From: Asterella californica | Taxonomy: Eukaryota; Streptophyta; Marchantiopsida; Marchantiales; Aytoniaceae | Assembly (NCBI GenBank): GCA_036924285.1 | Contig: JAYKYS010000004.1 | Span: 26,320,001-26,384,000 of the forward strand | Reading direction: 5' to 3' | Length of the DNA: 64,000 nucleotides | Position numbers and translations under genes: made by a program | Shown: positions 33,713 through 44,779 of the stretch, in pieces | Position numbering within the stretch: the first letter of the stretch is position 1 | Layout: every line of letters begins with the position of its first letter | Notes under the pieces: generated by a model | Told to the model about the DNA's origin: nothing | Database searches by the model: none | The model's input: only the letters and a program-made list of their open reading frames with translations

Positions 33713-35445
33713 ATGGCGGACGTCCCAACAGCACCAGCTCCGGAAGGAACTCCGGCACCAAGGACCAAGCCACCTAAGCCGATGCTCCGCAGAGAGTCAC
33801 AGAGAGAGAGGGAGAGAAAGGAGAGGGACAGCATTGTAAGCGTCTCTGTAATGCCAAGTTTGTGTTGTATCATGCACGTGAAAGCTTTGGTGGTTTTGTA
33901 AGCGTCTCTGTAATGCCAAGTTTGTGTTGTATCATGCACGTGAAAGCTTTGGTGGTTTTGTGAGTTTCATCATGATCTACAGATGAGACCTAAGCCGCCT
34001 CTTGCTGATAGGTGTCTAGTTGCATGATTTACATCTATGACTTGCAAGATTGTTAGATCGTGAAGTTTACATTTCTACGTGCATATATGTGATTGCAGTC
34101 GCAGATGGAAGAAACTTTCAAACGGATCGCATCACACAGAGGTTCGTCACGCGTAGTCAGTACATGATGTTTCTCATAGCTCTGTCCGTCTCGTCTTGAG
34201 AGTTTATTATGGAATATTTGTAGATGTCTCGTAGCCGTCTGATCATTTTTACCTGTCCGCTTGTCTGTCCTCACTTGCTACCATCAACTGTACTTCCAAG
34301 ATCTGTTGTTTACACGGAAGATTGGTTTGAACGTGCCCATTCCCACAAAGACTATCTTGAACGGACCCTGCCAAAAACTGTGTGTGTTAACATAAAAAAT
34401 TAATTTAAAAACGAAAAATGTGAGTTCACGGGTGACGTTTAACGTCATATGTCTGATAGCATATAACGTTATCGTGTAACATAATCTGACGTGACGAGTA
34501 AAAGCTTTTTTGGTTCCGGTCAAGGTCTGTTCAAAACAGAGATTATGCGCTGAGGATTACTCAAGCCAATCATCCCTGTTTTCACACAGTAGGCATGGAA
34601 GGGTATCATAATCTTAAACATGTCAAGACTTTATGTCGCATACCGTACACTTTGAACATGATTGTCAGTAAAACACAGTCCAGATCAAGTTACATGAAAG
34701 TACGCTTGCTTCAATAGTCTGGAAAAATTAAAGAGTCATTGAATATGCTCATTTTCATGCATCACAGGTATCATCGGTGTCCTCCTTGCTAACGGAGATG
34801 GTATACCTCTCAAAAGTACTCTTGATGAGCAATTAACGCTGAAGGTGTGTACTTCTCGATGTGTATCCTACTTCTATGGATGTAAACATTAAAGATAATT
34901 AGACTTTGAATAAAACAAATCGTAATTGATATGACTTGAATATTTTGTCAAACATTTGTTTGCCAACCATCCCCTGCCATTGCTGCTGCAGTATGTAGCA
35001 TTCATCATTCCACTCGCACACCGAGCGAAGATCATCACCAAATCTCATGATGTCAAGGTTAGGGCACCATCATATCATTTCCGATCTTGCGAGAGTTAGG
35101 TCTCCGAGAGATTTTCGGATAGAGGAGAGGCTAAGGAGCCGGACTAAAAAAGCACAACAATCTGAACATCTCCTAGATTAATTTCTCTTAATTTTCATCC
35201 AATTTATCTCGACTTCGGACAGATGATTGTTCGAACTTCTAGTTAATATACGGCTCACGTTGATGGCAGCAAGCATTGAGTTAAGGATCTCATTCTCCAT
35301 GTACCTCGTTGACTGACTCGTTCTCTTTGCCTGACAGGATGAAGTGACACTCCTCCGCATTCGAACAAGAACGAGTGAGATCATTGTGACATCTGAGAGG
35401 GACTTCTACCTCGTAGTTGCTCAGAAGACCAGTTTTCTTGATTAA
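33713..35445 (+). CDS. DYNLRB: Dynein light chain, roadblock/LC7 type
   Basis: Five exons: 33713-33835, 34099-34141, 34768-34844, 34992-35057, 35338-35445 (TAA), all with GT..AG introns and compatible phases; 417 bases, 138 residues. Residues 1-41 are a Pro- and Arg/Glu-rich extension (PTAPAPEGTPAPRTKPPKP, then REREKERD-like). The roadblock domain follows: MEETFKRIASHRGIIGVLL, NGDGIPLKSTLD, YVAFIIPLAHRAKIITKS, DEVTLLRIRTRTSEIIV, RDFYLVVAQ. Usual family length is about 96-105 residues. The product binds dynein intermediate chains in cytoplasmic or axonemal dynein; in a plant this implies flagellated sperm. All family landmarks are intact. The N-terminal extension is unusual; translation could instead start at the exon 2 Met (34105). 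Exon 1 is therefore less certain than exons 2-5. Confidence 0.88.
33836..33960. repeat. 62-bp tandem duplication including the intron 1 splice donor
   Basis: Two copies (33836-33897, 33898-about 33960) start GTAAGCGTCTCTGTAATGCC. The first GTAAGC is the donor of dynein exon 1, so the duplication supplies a second identical donor 62 bases downstream. Confidence 0.9.
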
Positions 35446-35949
35446 TCCAATTCCAACTGGAACTTCTCTACACACTTGGCATGTCGGTTCACTATTTCAC
35501 TTCAAATTCCGTCTTTCGCTACATTCGAGCAATGAAGAAGAAGGAAGTCAATACGAAGAAAGAACATGATTTGTTTTTTTTCTCCTTTGATTGATTTTTT
35601 ACGTATGTCTGTCTTGAATAAATGAGATATTGCATTTTTTTCATGAATGTCTTTTCTTCTCACGAACTCCAACCTTTCCTTCTTGCTTCCGCGGTTGAGA
35701 TAGTCCGGAAATTTGTCGCTCCTCGATTAGACCATGACACTTAAATGAACGTAAAGGATTCTAGAAACATAAAGTTTCTCTTTTGTGTTTTGGGGTGCTT
35801 TTATGTATGACACACCATCCTCTAGTTGATAAATCATTATCTATATGATATTCTGATGATGTATAATTTTTATATATTACTTTTAGTAACATAATTAATG
35901 GTTGATTTTTTTCGTAAAACATTATATTTGTATTTTTTCACCTTAACAT

Positions 35950-36290
35950 TACGGAAGTCACTATCATGGTCCTGGTTTTTTAGTCTTAAAAATCCACTTG
36001 GGAGAGTGGTTTATGTTTTACATAAATCATTTTTGTTTGTTTTTCCTTTCGTACATATGTACATATGTATTTTGGGAAGTGCGTTCTTCAACACTCTCAT
36101 TATGATTTATGTTTATGGAGTCTTCTCGCGTGTCCATGTTTAGCTAAAAGCTAATATGTATAAAATATTTTAATTTTTGTAATCCAACTTGGTATAAGAC
36201 ATTTGCTTAACATCTATATATTCTCTCGATAACAACAAGCGAGCTAAAGTTCTCAAAAATAGATCTTGCATGTATATTTGGCATCCATCC
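35950..36290. repeat. Dispersed AT-rich repeat, copy 1
   Basis: Shares a run of landmarks with 62640-62935 in the same order: TTTATG.TTTAT, TCTTCTCGCGTGTCCATGT / TTTTTCACGTCTCCATGT, a T-rich block, ..AACA.CTATATCTTCTC.CGATA, ACAAGCG, AAAGTTC, TTGCATGTA. A shorter piece also occurs at about 2640-2730. Copies are diverged, so family and borders are unclear. Confidence 0.5.
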
Positions 36291-36772
36291 CACTTGGAAT
36301 CACTGATGTTGAGATATGGAACTGGATGATGGAGTGTCATGTTAGAATTACGTTGAAATGCTTTGTTACATAAAAGTGGTTCAAGCGGTTAGTTTATTAC
36401 ATACGAGGGATGTTTCTTGTGTCACAAGGAGCTCAATGACGCTTTGCAAGGTTTGAGAAGGTTCTGTCCATTTTGCAAAAACCATTGCAATCAGTTGAAA
36501 GTTTGTTACAGATTGCTAGTTGATTTATAGGATGAGACGACTAGTGTATGTGTCGTGATCTCAAAAGCAATGAGAGATTTCTTATGTATTTCATCGGACG
36601 ACTGCAAGCATAATTTAGTACCTAACCCTTTTGATGTCGTGTTGTCACGGTTTTATCATGTACAAGATTGACAGAATGTCTATTTTTATACATATGCGTT
36701 GATCATGCGATGTTATGCTAAATAGGTGGTTATGACGGTGTTTTTTACTTGTACATGCAGAAGACGACGAGA

Positions 36773-36836
36773 CACATGTTAATATATTTGAGTATGTGCA
36801 CATGTTAATATATTTGAGTATGTTCACATGTTAATA
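36773..36836. repeat. 26-bp tandem repeat, 2.4 copies
   Basis: Units beginning CACATGTTAATATATTTGAG start at 36773 and 36799, with a partial third at 36825. Confidence 0.85.
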
Positions 36837-37089
36837 CTTCTAGAAGTTCTATTGTATGTTAATGTACTTTGTAAACCAACGTTGGTGTTTCTTGTGATTA
36901 GTAGTTTATGTAAGTTGCACTGTAGGTAGATTTCCTTGTCAAGGCTTTCATTTATATCGACAAATATTTTATTGTAAATGACATAGATGAGCTATACATA
37001 TTTATTATGGCCAAAGATGGCTATGTAGGTCACAAGGAGACAACAACTTATATCTTTGAATTTTCATTGATAGGTTATTAGTGGTAAAA

Positions 37090-37314
37090 AATTCAAAAGT
37101 ACCCCATAGGTTTCAAATCGACCTCATGGTCGGTAAAGAAGTGATCTCAACGACTTCAAGATATCACTGGAAAGCTCGTCTCACTGGCTTGTGCACTAAG
37201 TCAAAAATCTGTCAATTTGAGGTCAAGAAGATAGAGATATGTCCTATTGAACTTTGAGTAGTCAAATTTTGAGTATGCATATTCAAACAACCATAGAACG
37301 TATTGTGTAAGTGA
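37090..37314. repeat. Flank of element F with an inverted relative at ~40.8-41.13 kb
   Basis: The end of this stretch (TTCAAACAACCATAGAACGT..TTGTG) is the complement of sequence at about 41110-41140 (CACAACACGTTCTATGGCTGTTTGAA). The region probably belongs to an older repeat on both sides of element F. It contains phrases typical of LTR interiors (GGAAAGCTCGTC, CAAGAAGATAGAGATATG). Confidence 0.45.
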
Positions 37315-38445
37315 TGTCGCGTCTCTCAGTCTCAAGATCGAGCACAGACGCGAACAAGAGAACCCTAGTGGACTTGCGCTAGGTTGTGAACGCTGCGAGT
37401 AAGACTTAATGGTTTGGCCAAGAAGTCGAGAACAGATGATCCTCAGTGGTTTTTTGAGTCAATGTTGGAACATTTGGTTAAGACATAAGGGCCTATCCCA
37501 AGAGGACCTCGGACGAACGTTGACCTAAGGAGGCAAGTCTAGTAACGGATCGAAACGCAAGACCGAAATATAGGTATGAGACGCGAGATCGAGACGTGGG
37601 TCCAGTGTAGACGGATCGTGGTACGGATGTTGGTCCAAACCATAGGGTCCAAGTGTGGCGCTGGACCACGGTTCATTGGAAAAATCTAAAGTGTTAGAGC
37701 TCTAGCAACATTTTGGATCGTGGACGGAGCTCTACATAAGATCTCGAGACAAGTAAGATATCATTAGAAAGGACTCGGTCATCGATTTCTAGTGATACCA
37801 AGAACTCCTAGAACTCACATTGGAGGTGAGAATTATGGTCGATTCTATGATCAGGTTGTGGTACAATTTTCAAGGACCAAAGAGGAGGGCGGAGCCGCCG
37901 ATCCTCAGAAGTATATATGAGAGGGGTCTCGATGTCTAGGTGGACCAAGACGAGTCATCCGACCCCAAGGTTCGACGGGTAGACTCTGGAGGTATGAGGT
38001 GATGGCTAGATCAGCACCAAGGCTCGTTCAATCTATACTTGGACGTTTGGACTTAAGAACGATCCAAGGGTTGGGACAAGACTAGGGAACGAGACGGCTG
38101 GTTTGACCATCGTTCGAGAGCCTAGACCCAGACGGACATCACAGACGGTTGGGCTGCTAGGTGTGCTGGAGGTATTGTTTAGGACCTTGGATTTTATGAG
38201 AAGTCCGCCCAAGTCATGTTGTGACTTGCTCATGTTTTGAGACCAACCTAGCCGGGTCTAAGTCGAGACTTGAGGAATGTTGAACTTGAGAGTTAGAGAG
38301 ACGGTCTGGCTCCAATCCAGACCAAACGGGATAAAGATAAGTGAACGCCAATGTGTTATTATGGTTTGCAGGTTAGCATTGTGAGTTTCGTGACCTACTG
38401 AGCAAGAGCTTTCGCTGACACAACAAGACGGTAGGTACGCAAAAA
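37315..38445 (+). repeat. Element F (family D), 5' LTR
   Basis: Starts TGTCGCGTCTCTCAGTC and ends near GGTAGGTACGCAAAAA, just before a Met-tRNA-like primer site. It is homologous to the LTR arms at 51528-51862 and 53128-55509 and, over its first ~450 bases, to 40273-40730. Confidence 0.8.
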
Positions 38446-38446
38446 G

Positions 38447-38464
38447 TAGTATCATAGCCGATGC
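38447..38464 (+). other. Element F primer-binding site (decayed iMet type)
   Basis: TAGTATCATAGCCGATGC aligns with the family-D site TGGTATCAGAGTCGATGC. Several substitutions show decay. Confidence 0.65.
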
Positions 38465-38566
38465 TTCAGTGAGCGAGAACTCGAGATAACGACTGAAGAC
38501 TGGACGCTTGAGGAAGAATGAGAGATACGAAACAGATCAACATTTCTAGGTCATTCGCTTGGAGCA

Positions 38567-39870
38567 ATGACTGACGTAAGACAGAGTTCCACAAGAAAGA
38601 TCAAGAAACGAGTGGCGGCTGACTCCAAGATCAAATCGACTTGAGCTAGCCCCGAGGCACAATCAGGAGATGATAACCGACAATCTGCATCCCAACATAG
38701 AAAAAGTCCAATACCAACTGCGCACATGTGTAACAAGATGGAGTTTTACCAACGGTGCTCAACGATTCAGACGCGGGAAGTCAAGAAGCTTTGTATGCAA
38801 AACTCATCAAGATGATATCATGTAAGAAGCTATGATCTCTAAGGATAGACGTATCACTGAGCTTGAGGTAGGCCAGGAGAGTTCTTCATCTACCAGGAAG
38901 CTTTGTAAGATGAATTTTCCGACCTCGTTTTCAGGTATAGGACGAGCTCGTAAGCTTAAAGATTTCTTGATTGAGTTTGACTTATACTTTGAGGCGCAAC
39001 AAGCTAAGGAGTCAGACAAAGTGAGAGCTGCGGTTACGTTCTTGAAGGATCATGTGTTTCTCTATTGGAATACATATAAAGACGAGCATGCCTTGACCAT
39101 CTCGACGTTTGGTTTGAAAGAGTTCAAGGAGTTGCTCGCGAGACGGTTCACTTCAAAGTATCAAAGGATTCGAGATGGTGTTGAGTTAGTTAGGTTGAAG
39201 TAGACGAGGCCTTGAGTGCTTATGTGCACGAATTTAGTGCTAAGCTAGATTTGTTCTCTAAGTGGATTGAGGAGATCAAGATATGTATATTTATTGGAGG
39301 ACTCAAGTCTAGCTCAAAAAATGCTCTCTTTCGGATGCCGAAGTTACTTGAGAGATGTGCCGAACTTTTGAAGCTAGCTGAGCGGATTGAGAACGACGAA
39401 GTCCAACAACAAAAACCCTTTGAACCACGCAACATGGACAAGGTTCACAAGAAGAACAAGAGCTTCAAGCGAGAATGGGATGGGAGTGAGAAGGATCGGA
39501 AATGACTCTTCTTCTCCGGCAGCAAAGCTACAACAAACAGAGTCAAAACCTAAGGGAAAACACCTCAGAAGGGTAATGGTTCAAAGTTTACTTGCTATAA
39601 CTGTGGCGAGGCGGATCATATTGCTAAGGGGTGTACGAAGCCTAAGGTTAGTAACTGTAGCATGAATGGATTTATTGCAAATGACTTGTTGGAGCGCTAG
39701 ATGATTGTGATCTTAAGAACCACGAAGAAGACTCCAGGACTGATGTTTCTACAAGCCAAAGTTGCTAACCGTGATGTTATTTTCCTTGTGGACACAAGAA
39801 CAACCCACTCATTCATAAGTCTGAAGTTGATGAAGAAGTTGGGCTAGTCTACCTCCAAGGCAGACAAGCA
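38567..39870 (+). pseudogene. Element F gag-protease (broken)
   Basis: The ATG at 38567 (MTDVRQSSTRK) is followed by an in-frame TGA after about 25 codons. The capsid-like region has KLCKMNFPTSFSGIGRARKL, FDLYFEAQQAKESDKVRAAV and LLARRFTSKYQ. A frame break at about 39200 leads to the second half (VHEFSAKLDLFSKWI, LLERCAELLKLAERIE). A zinc knuckle follows near 39600 (CYNCGEADHIAKGC), then a degraded protease (VDTRTTHSFIS). Reverse transcriptase, RNase H and integrase are absent: noncoding sequence runs straight to the 3' LTR at 40273, so the element lacks pol through internal deletion. Confidence 0.8.
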
Positions 39871-40272
39871 TGTCTTGAGACTTAGGGTGATCTTGCGTTG
39901 TGGTTTTCTAACTGCAAGGTAAACTTAGACGTGCGTCTAAGTCAAATCAGATTATGACTAGAAAGTGAGCTTCGGAAGACCCAGTAAGTAGGTGTGAATA
40001 CTTATAAGTTAGCAAGTTAGAGTCTTAAGTAGGATGTTTAGAAATTGTCAACTAGTTTTGTTTAAGAATGAAAAAATATGTTAGGCTTTCTCGAGACTAG
40101 TTGGAAGTTTCTAAGTGTCCTAGCGACGACTTAAGACTCAAGCCAAGAAGTGAATTGTGGGTTAACTATCAGAACTCAATTCTGGCGCCAAGGGGTTGGC
40201 TATCCATTTTGAACTTGATGTTAACTTGTGGTCATAGTTAATGAGGGCATCAACCTCCAGAATGGAGGTGTG

Positions 40273-40730
40273 TGTCGTGCCTCTCAATCTCAAGATCAGA
40301 CGCAAATGTGAACAACAAAACTTTAGTGGACTTGCATTAGGTTGTGAGATTGGATTTGTATATGAATGAAAGTAGACGCTGCGAGTAACACTAAACGGCT
40401 TGGCCGGGAAGTCGAGAATAGATGAACCCTAAATGGTTCTCTGAACCAAGGTTGGAACATGGGTTAGGACATAAAGGCTTATCCCAAGACAACCCTAGAT
40501 GATGTTGACCTAACGGGATAAATCTAGAAACAGACCGAAACATAGAACTGAAATATAGGTCTGAGACGTGAGACCGAGACGTGGGTCCGGCATAGACAGA
40601 CCGTGGTTCAGACGCTGGTCCGAACCATAGGGTCCAAGTCTGACGCTGGACTACGATTCTTCAAAAAAATCCAAGTGTTGGAGCTCCATTGACATTTTGG
40701 GTCGTGGATTGAGCGCATTCACACAAGATT
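40273..40730 (+). repeat. Element F, 3' LTR (truncated)
   Basis: Starts TGTCGTGCCTCTCAATCTC after a purine-rich stretch and follows the 5' LTR order (GCTGCGAGTAA, TTGGCCGGGAAGTCGAGAA, GGTCCAAGTCTGACGCTGGAC). It loses similarity at about 40730. The rest of the LTR is missing. Confidence 0.75.
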
Positions 40731-40734
40731 GGCC

Positions 40735-41274
40735 TGAGATTCATCCATAGAAACCAAAAATGCTCCAGAATTCTCTAATGTGCTGCTGTTACTCACAATT
40801 TGTATATCAGAAATTCAAATGACAGTATCTCGATCTTCTCAAGTCCAAATTGAATGAAAATTATTATCATCATCATCACCTCTACCAGATATCTCCAACC
40901 TTACCTTGGTCTCTCTTAGATAAAATATCTAACGATATGTATGACTACTTGAATACGAACATTTGCAAATTGACTCCTCAAACTTCAATCGATTATATGT
41001 TGCTCATTCTAAACTCAAATTAATTGATTGTTGAGTCCACATGTATGAACTCATCGAGGATTTTCCAACCCCACTTCAATCTTCCTCAAATCACTAGCAC
41101 AACACGTTCTATGGCTGTTTGAACATGTACTTAAAAAAATAGATTCTTTAACTTCAATCGTTTGTATTTTGCTCACTCTGAAAGTCAAATCAGAAGATCG
41201 TTAAGTCCATTGTTTTCAGCTCGTCGAGATCTTTCCAACCGTACTTCAATCTCTTTCAAATCATGTTCATGTAC
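40735..41274. repeat. Diverged ~170-bp tandem repeat in older LTR-like DNA
   Basis: Two copies (about 40980-41130 and 41150-41274) share CTTCAATCG, TTGCTCA.TCT, GTTAAGTCCA / GTTGAGTCCA, CTCATCGAGGATTTTCCAACC / CTCGTCGAGATCTTTCCAACC and CTTCAATCT. Part is the inverse of sequence left of element F. Confidence 0.5.
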
Positions 41275-41740
41275 CTACTGCCTTGTTGTGCCAACAGAAG
41301 CTCTTACTCAGTAGATCACAAAACTCACAACGCTAACCTGCAAACCACACCACTTATCTTTATCTAGTTTGGTCTGGACCGAAGTCAGACCGTCTCCTAA
41401 TTCTGAAGTTCAACATTCCTTAAATCTCGACCTAGACTCGGTTAGATCGATCTCAAAACATGCGCAAGTCACAACATGACTTGGGGTAGACTTCGCATAA
41501 AGTCTAGGGTCCTAAATGATACCTCCACCACACCTAACGGCCCAACCGTCCGTGATGTCCGTTTGGATCCAAGCTGCTAAACGGTGATCAAATCCGTCAT
41601 CTCGTTCTCTAGTCTTGCCCCAACCCTTGGATTGTTCTTAAGTCCAGACGTCCAATTCTAGACTGGAACGCGTCTTGGTGCTAGCTCAACCATCACCTCA
41701 TGCTCCTAGAGTGTACTGTCTCAAGATTTCTCCTTTAGCC
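41275..41740 (-). repeat. Family D LTR fragment, antisense
   Basis: Complement of the 3' half of the family-D LTR, starting GTACCTACTGCCTTGTTG and running through CATGACTTGGGGTAGACTTC and GTGATGTCCGTTTGGATCC to about CATCACCTCATGCTCC. It is opposite in orientation to element F's LTRs. Confidence 0.75.
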
Positions 41741-42354
41741 CATTTAGCATAAAAGATATCGTTCTCATAGAGGATTTGCACAAGTATCGCTGCTCTAAGT
41801 TCTAAGATCTGTTCAAACACACAAACACACAGGTTTTATTTAGAAATCCCGTCTTCTCACAAAACCACACGGCTTCTAGATCCTTCAGAAGATGCTCTAG
41901 ACCTAAACAAACAACTACAACCTAAAACATCACATAGATATCTACTGAGAAACTCAGGAAGACGCTTCTTGCTTCCAGGTCACAGCTTCATGTCTTCTCA
42001 CGATAGTCTTCCCGAAACAATTCTTGGCTTGTGGGAGTTCAATTCGACTTCTCGCACCTCCAGAAGACTGCTCTTGCTTCGTAGACGTCAAATTATCACT
42101 GTCTATCACACATTGCTCTTCCAGTTTCCAATGAGGTTAGATCAATCACATGGTGTATGCCCCGTGTAGCCTTCCCAGGCTTATGCTTACGAAAACGGTC
42201 TTCTTGTAACGACTCTGATCCATAATGAAAGATCGAGAAAGAGGTGCTCTTTGTGGTGCCACAATTTACAGGATTTACGAATTTTTGAAATTTTTGTAAT
42301 TAACAACATGTCTGTGTAATTGAAATAACCTTGTTGCTTAAGATTACATTTTGC

Positions 42355-42515
42355 TTAGAAGGAAGATGGTCTTAAGAACTTTTTGTAAAAGAAGTCGACT
42401 TCTTCCGAAGACGGAAGAAGAACATCTTTCGGGAAGACGTCTTCTCGACCATGTCTTCGAAAGATGGAAGACGGAAGACGCGTGTCTTTCAGAAGACAGC
42501 GACAGCGACCACGAC
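42355..42515. repeat. GAAGAC/GTCTTC-rich tract
   Basis: Within about 160 bases the motif GAAGAC or its complement occurs about ten times, with local palindromes such as AAGTCGACTT and GAAGACGTCTTC. No open frame of known family covers it. Confidence 0.5.
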
Positions 42516-42599
42516 TACATGGACGTCAACCACGCACCATTTAGTAGAAGGGTAGGTGTACCTACCAAGTAACCTCATGGTGGTAGGTAGATCAAGTAG

Positions 42600-43015
42600 A
42601 CCGAAGAACCCCTAATCGCGTAGGAATATACGAGAGAAGCGCATTAGCTCAGAATCAGCGACTCTTCTCGCATCGAAGGTCATCGCGCACTGAAGGTTGA
42701 TTTCGGAGGTACCAAATTGAATGAGGAGAGCAAGCATAGTGAAATCGTGGACAGCAAGGATCGAATCAAGGCTATAAAGAGAGCGAGAGGATGATTCTGT
42801 GAGAATAGGAAGCACCATCGAAGCTGAAGGAGTCTCCTGTAGATTCTTGGAAGCAGACATTGAAAGACGATTGATGAAGAATCGAAGGTGGAGCACGGAT
42901 CGATTGAAGAAGCAGCAGGACGTAGCTCAAAATTGACGATAGGAGCAGTTATGTGGGATGGCATTGGAGCTGAGGTGGAGCCGGAAGTGCGTAGGCTCCA
43001 TTCTGGTGCTCTCAT
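42600..43015. other. Unassigned sequence between repeats
   Basis: Open frames exist on the minus strand but none resembles a known family. The segment ends abruptly at 43016, where LTR C sequence starts. Confidence 0.3.
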
Positions 43016-44713
43016 AGATCACTTGTTCAAGATCATTCAAGAGATTTAGGCAAAATCTCTCTTCGTCTTCCTCTCGTCCCGCTGTAAGTTGAACTTTGAC
43101 AACCTCGTTCTTTCACCTCGATCATCCAATCAGGCTCAAACTTCACAGGAACTCCCCTCTGACCATCCTCTACTGCTGTATGAAATTCCAGCCTCAGATC
43201 TGAACCTAACTGTCCGCGATGGATCAAGCCACCCGCCTGTGCTAACCTAAGAGCTTTACAAATCTCGATGGCTAAATCCTAGATCTCCACACATTCTCTT
43301 ACCCAAATGAGCTGAAATTTCATATGTGACTAGCTGATAGGGCACACTCTCATCCTGGAAAGTTTCACTCAAAGATCCAATCCCATGTGCACGGAGCAAC
43401 TCAAGCTTTGAACCCAAAGAAAGCGGATTTACTCATATCTCTCAACTATAACAGCCAACTTCAATCGATCATTCCAAGAGCAAATCCAACTCAAATGTAG
43501 GATTGTTTTACATCAATGGAACCAGCACGGAATGAAATACTCGATCCCCTTGACAGCTCTTAAAGATCACCTTTCAAACTCTCGGATCACTCCAAAACGT
43601 GGCTTGGGGTACCGATTTGACCCCCTGACTTTCAACGCCCATCACTCTCTCCTCAGAACTCCAAATCGCCTGATCTTCGTCTCCAGAGTGTAGCCCGTCT
43701 CGAGAGCTTTCCAACAAGACCACTCACTCCTCAAATGACCCCCGGGAAGACCTCCAAAACCCTAAAGCCGTCTGAAGATCTGGAATGGAGTTGATTGGTC
43801 GAAAATAGACCAATAAAAAAACAGATCTGGAAACCTCCTTTTTCCTCTACTTGGTACTCTAGAACCCTAGAACCCTAATACCCTCTCATGCCTTCAAGGC
43901 ATCGGCCCTAACCTTAGGATAATTACACTCGTCAAACTATAGAGATCATACTTAACACTTAAGATTAAATATAAAGTCAAGATGACGACTTGGAACCGAT
44001 CTACGATGAAAAGTACTACAAAAGGGAATGGAGAAGCCATCACTTGATTACAATACTCCTCCCAAAGTTCCTTGCGATCCACACATGATAATTGATCTTC
44101 CGCCTACAGTGACATCGAACGTCTATCCAGACGTTGAACGGGATGTTGGCTGGATAATTCAGGTCCATTAGCCCCTCGTCAAAGTAAGATATACACTGTC
44201 AAGTCCCAGCCCTCCCCATACGTGACGATTGGTAAGATCACCGGAGTAGGCGAGTCCATCATCCTCCCCATGAACTCTTTTCCGAAATAGACGATGAATC
44301 ACTGTCAAAAGTGATCGCGGTGGATCAAGTGAAGCTTGATATGAAACGGGTTCGGAAATGACAGATTTGGAACTCGATTCAGTCCTCCATCCATAAATAC
44401 AACTCCTGCCGCTCCTTCTTATCACGTAAGACACTAAGACACACTCATGAAAACTACCCCAAAGAAGAATGTCTCACAAACCCTGACCCACTATCTTATA
44501 CCTAAGTTTGACAACAAGAGCCATTCACGCGAATGTTCACGGATCACTGAGTCGGCACATCTTGTTATCGTGCGATCTCACATCTAGATCTCTGTGAACG
44601 CGACACCTAATACGCTCTCATCTGAACTACACGAAAGGTTCATCCCCACACAAAAGAAAACACAACATCCATTTTGAATTGAATTCACATGTGAGACGTC
44701 TCACAACACGACA
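43016..44713 (-). repeat. Element C, 3' LTR (3' end missing)
   Basis: On the minus strand it starts TGTCGTGTTGTGAGACG next to the polypurine tract and extends to 43016. About 480 bases (43016-43500) match 51050-51526, the matching part of the 5' LTR. The terminal ~575 bases found in the 5' LTR (down to TGTCGTAGGG at 50475) are absent. Combined length suggests a full LTR of roughly 2.3 kb. Confidence 0.75.
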
Positions 44714-44725
44714 TCCACCCCCTCT
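44714..44725 (-). other. Element C polypurine tract
   Basis: AGAGGGGGTGGA on the minus strand, identical to those of A and B and adjacent to the LTR start TGTCGTG. Confidence 0.85.
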
Positions 44726-44779
44726 AAACCTGCGCATCCTCCGGCATGCGTCACAAACTCTTACAAGTTGTGGACGGCA

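Larger units (their letters stand above)
35446..37089. other. AT-rich intergenic DNA, no gene seen
   Basis: No recognised coding region. About 35950-36290 is related to 62640-62935 (see repeat entries). A 26-bp tandem repeat lies at 36773-36836. Confidence 0.5.

Noticed and set aside
35898..36143. Hydrophobic plus frame resembling a small membrane protein
   Set aside because: AT-rich dispersed repeat; the hydrophobicity follows from T-rich codons.
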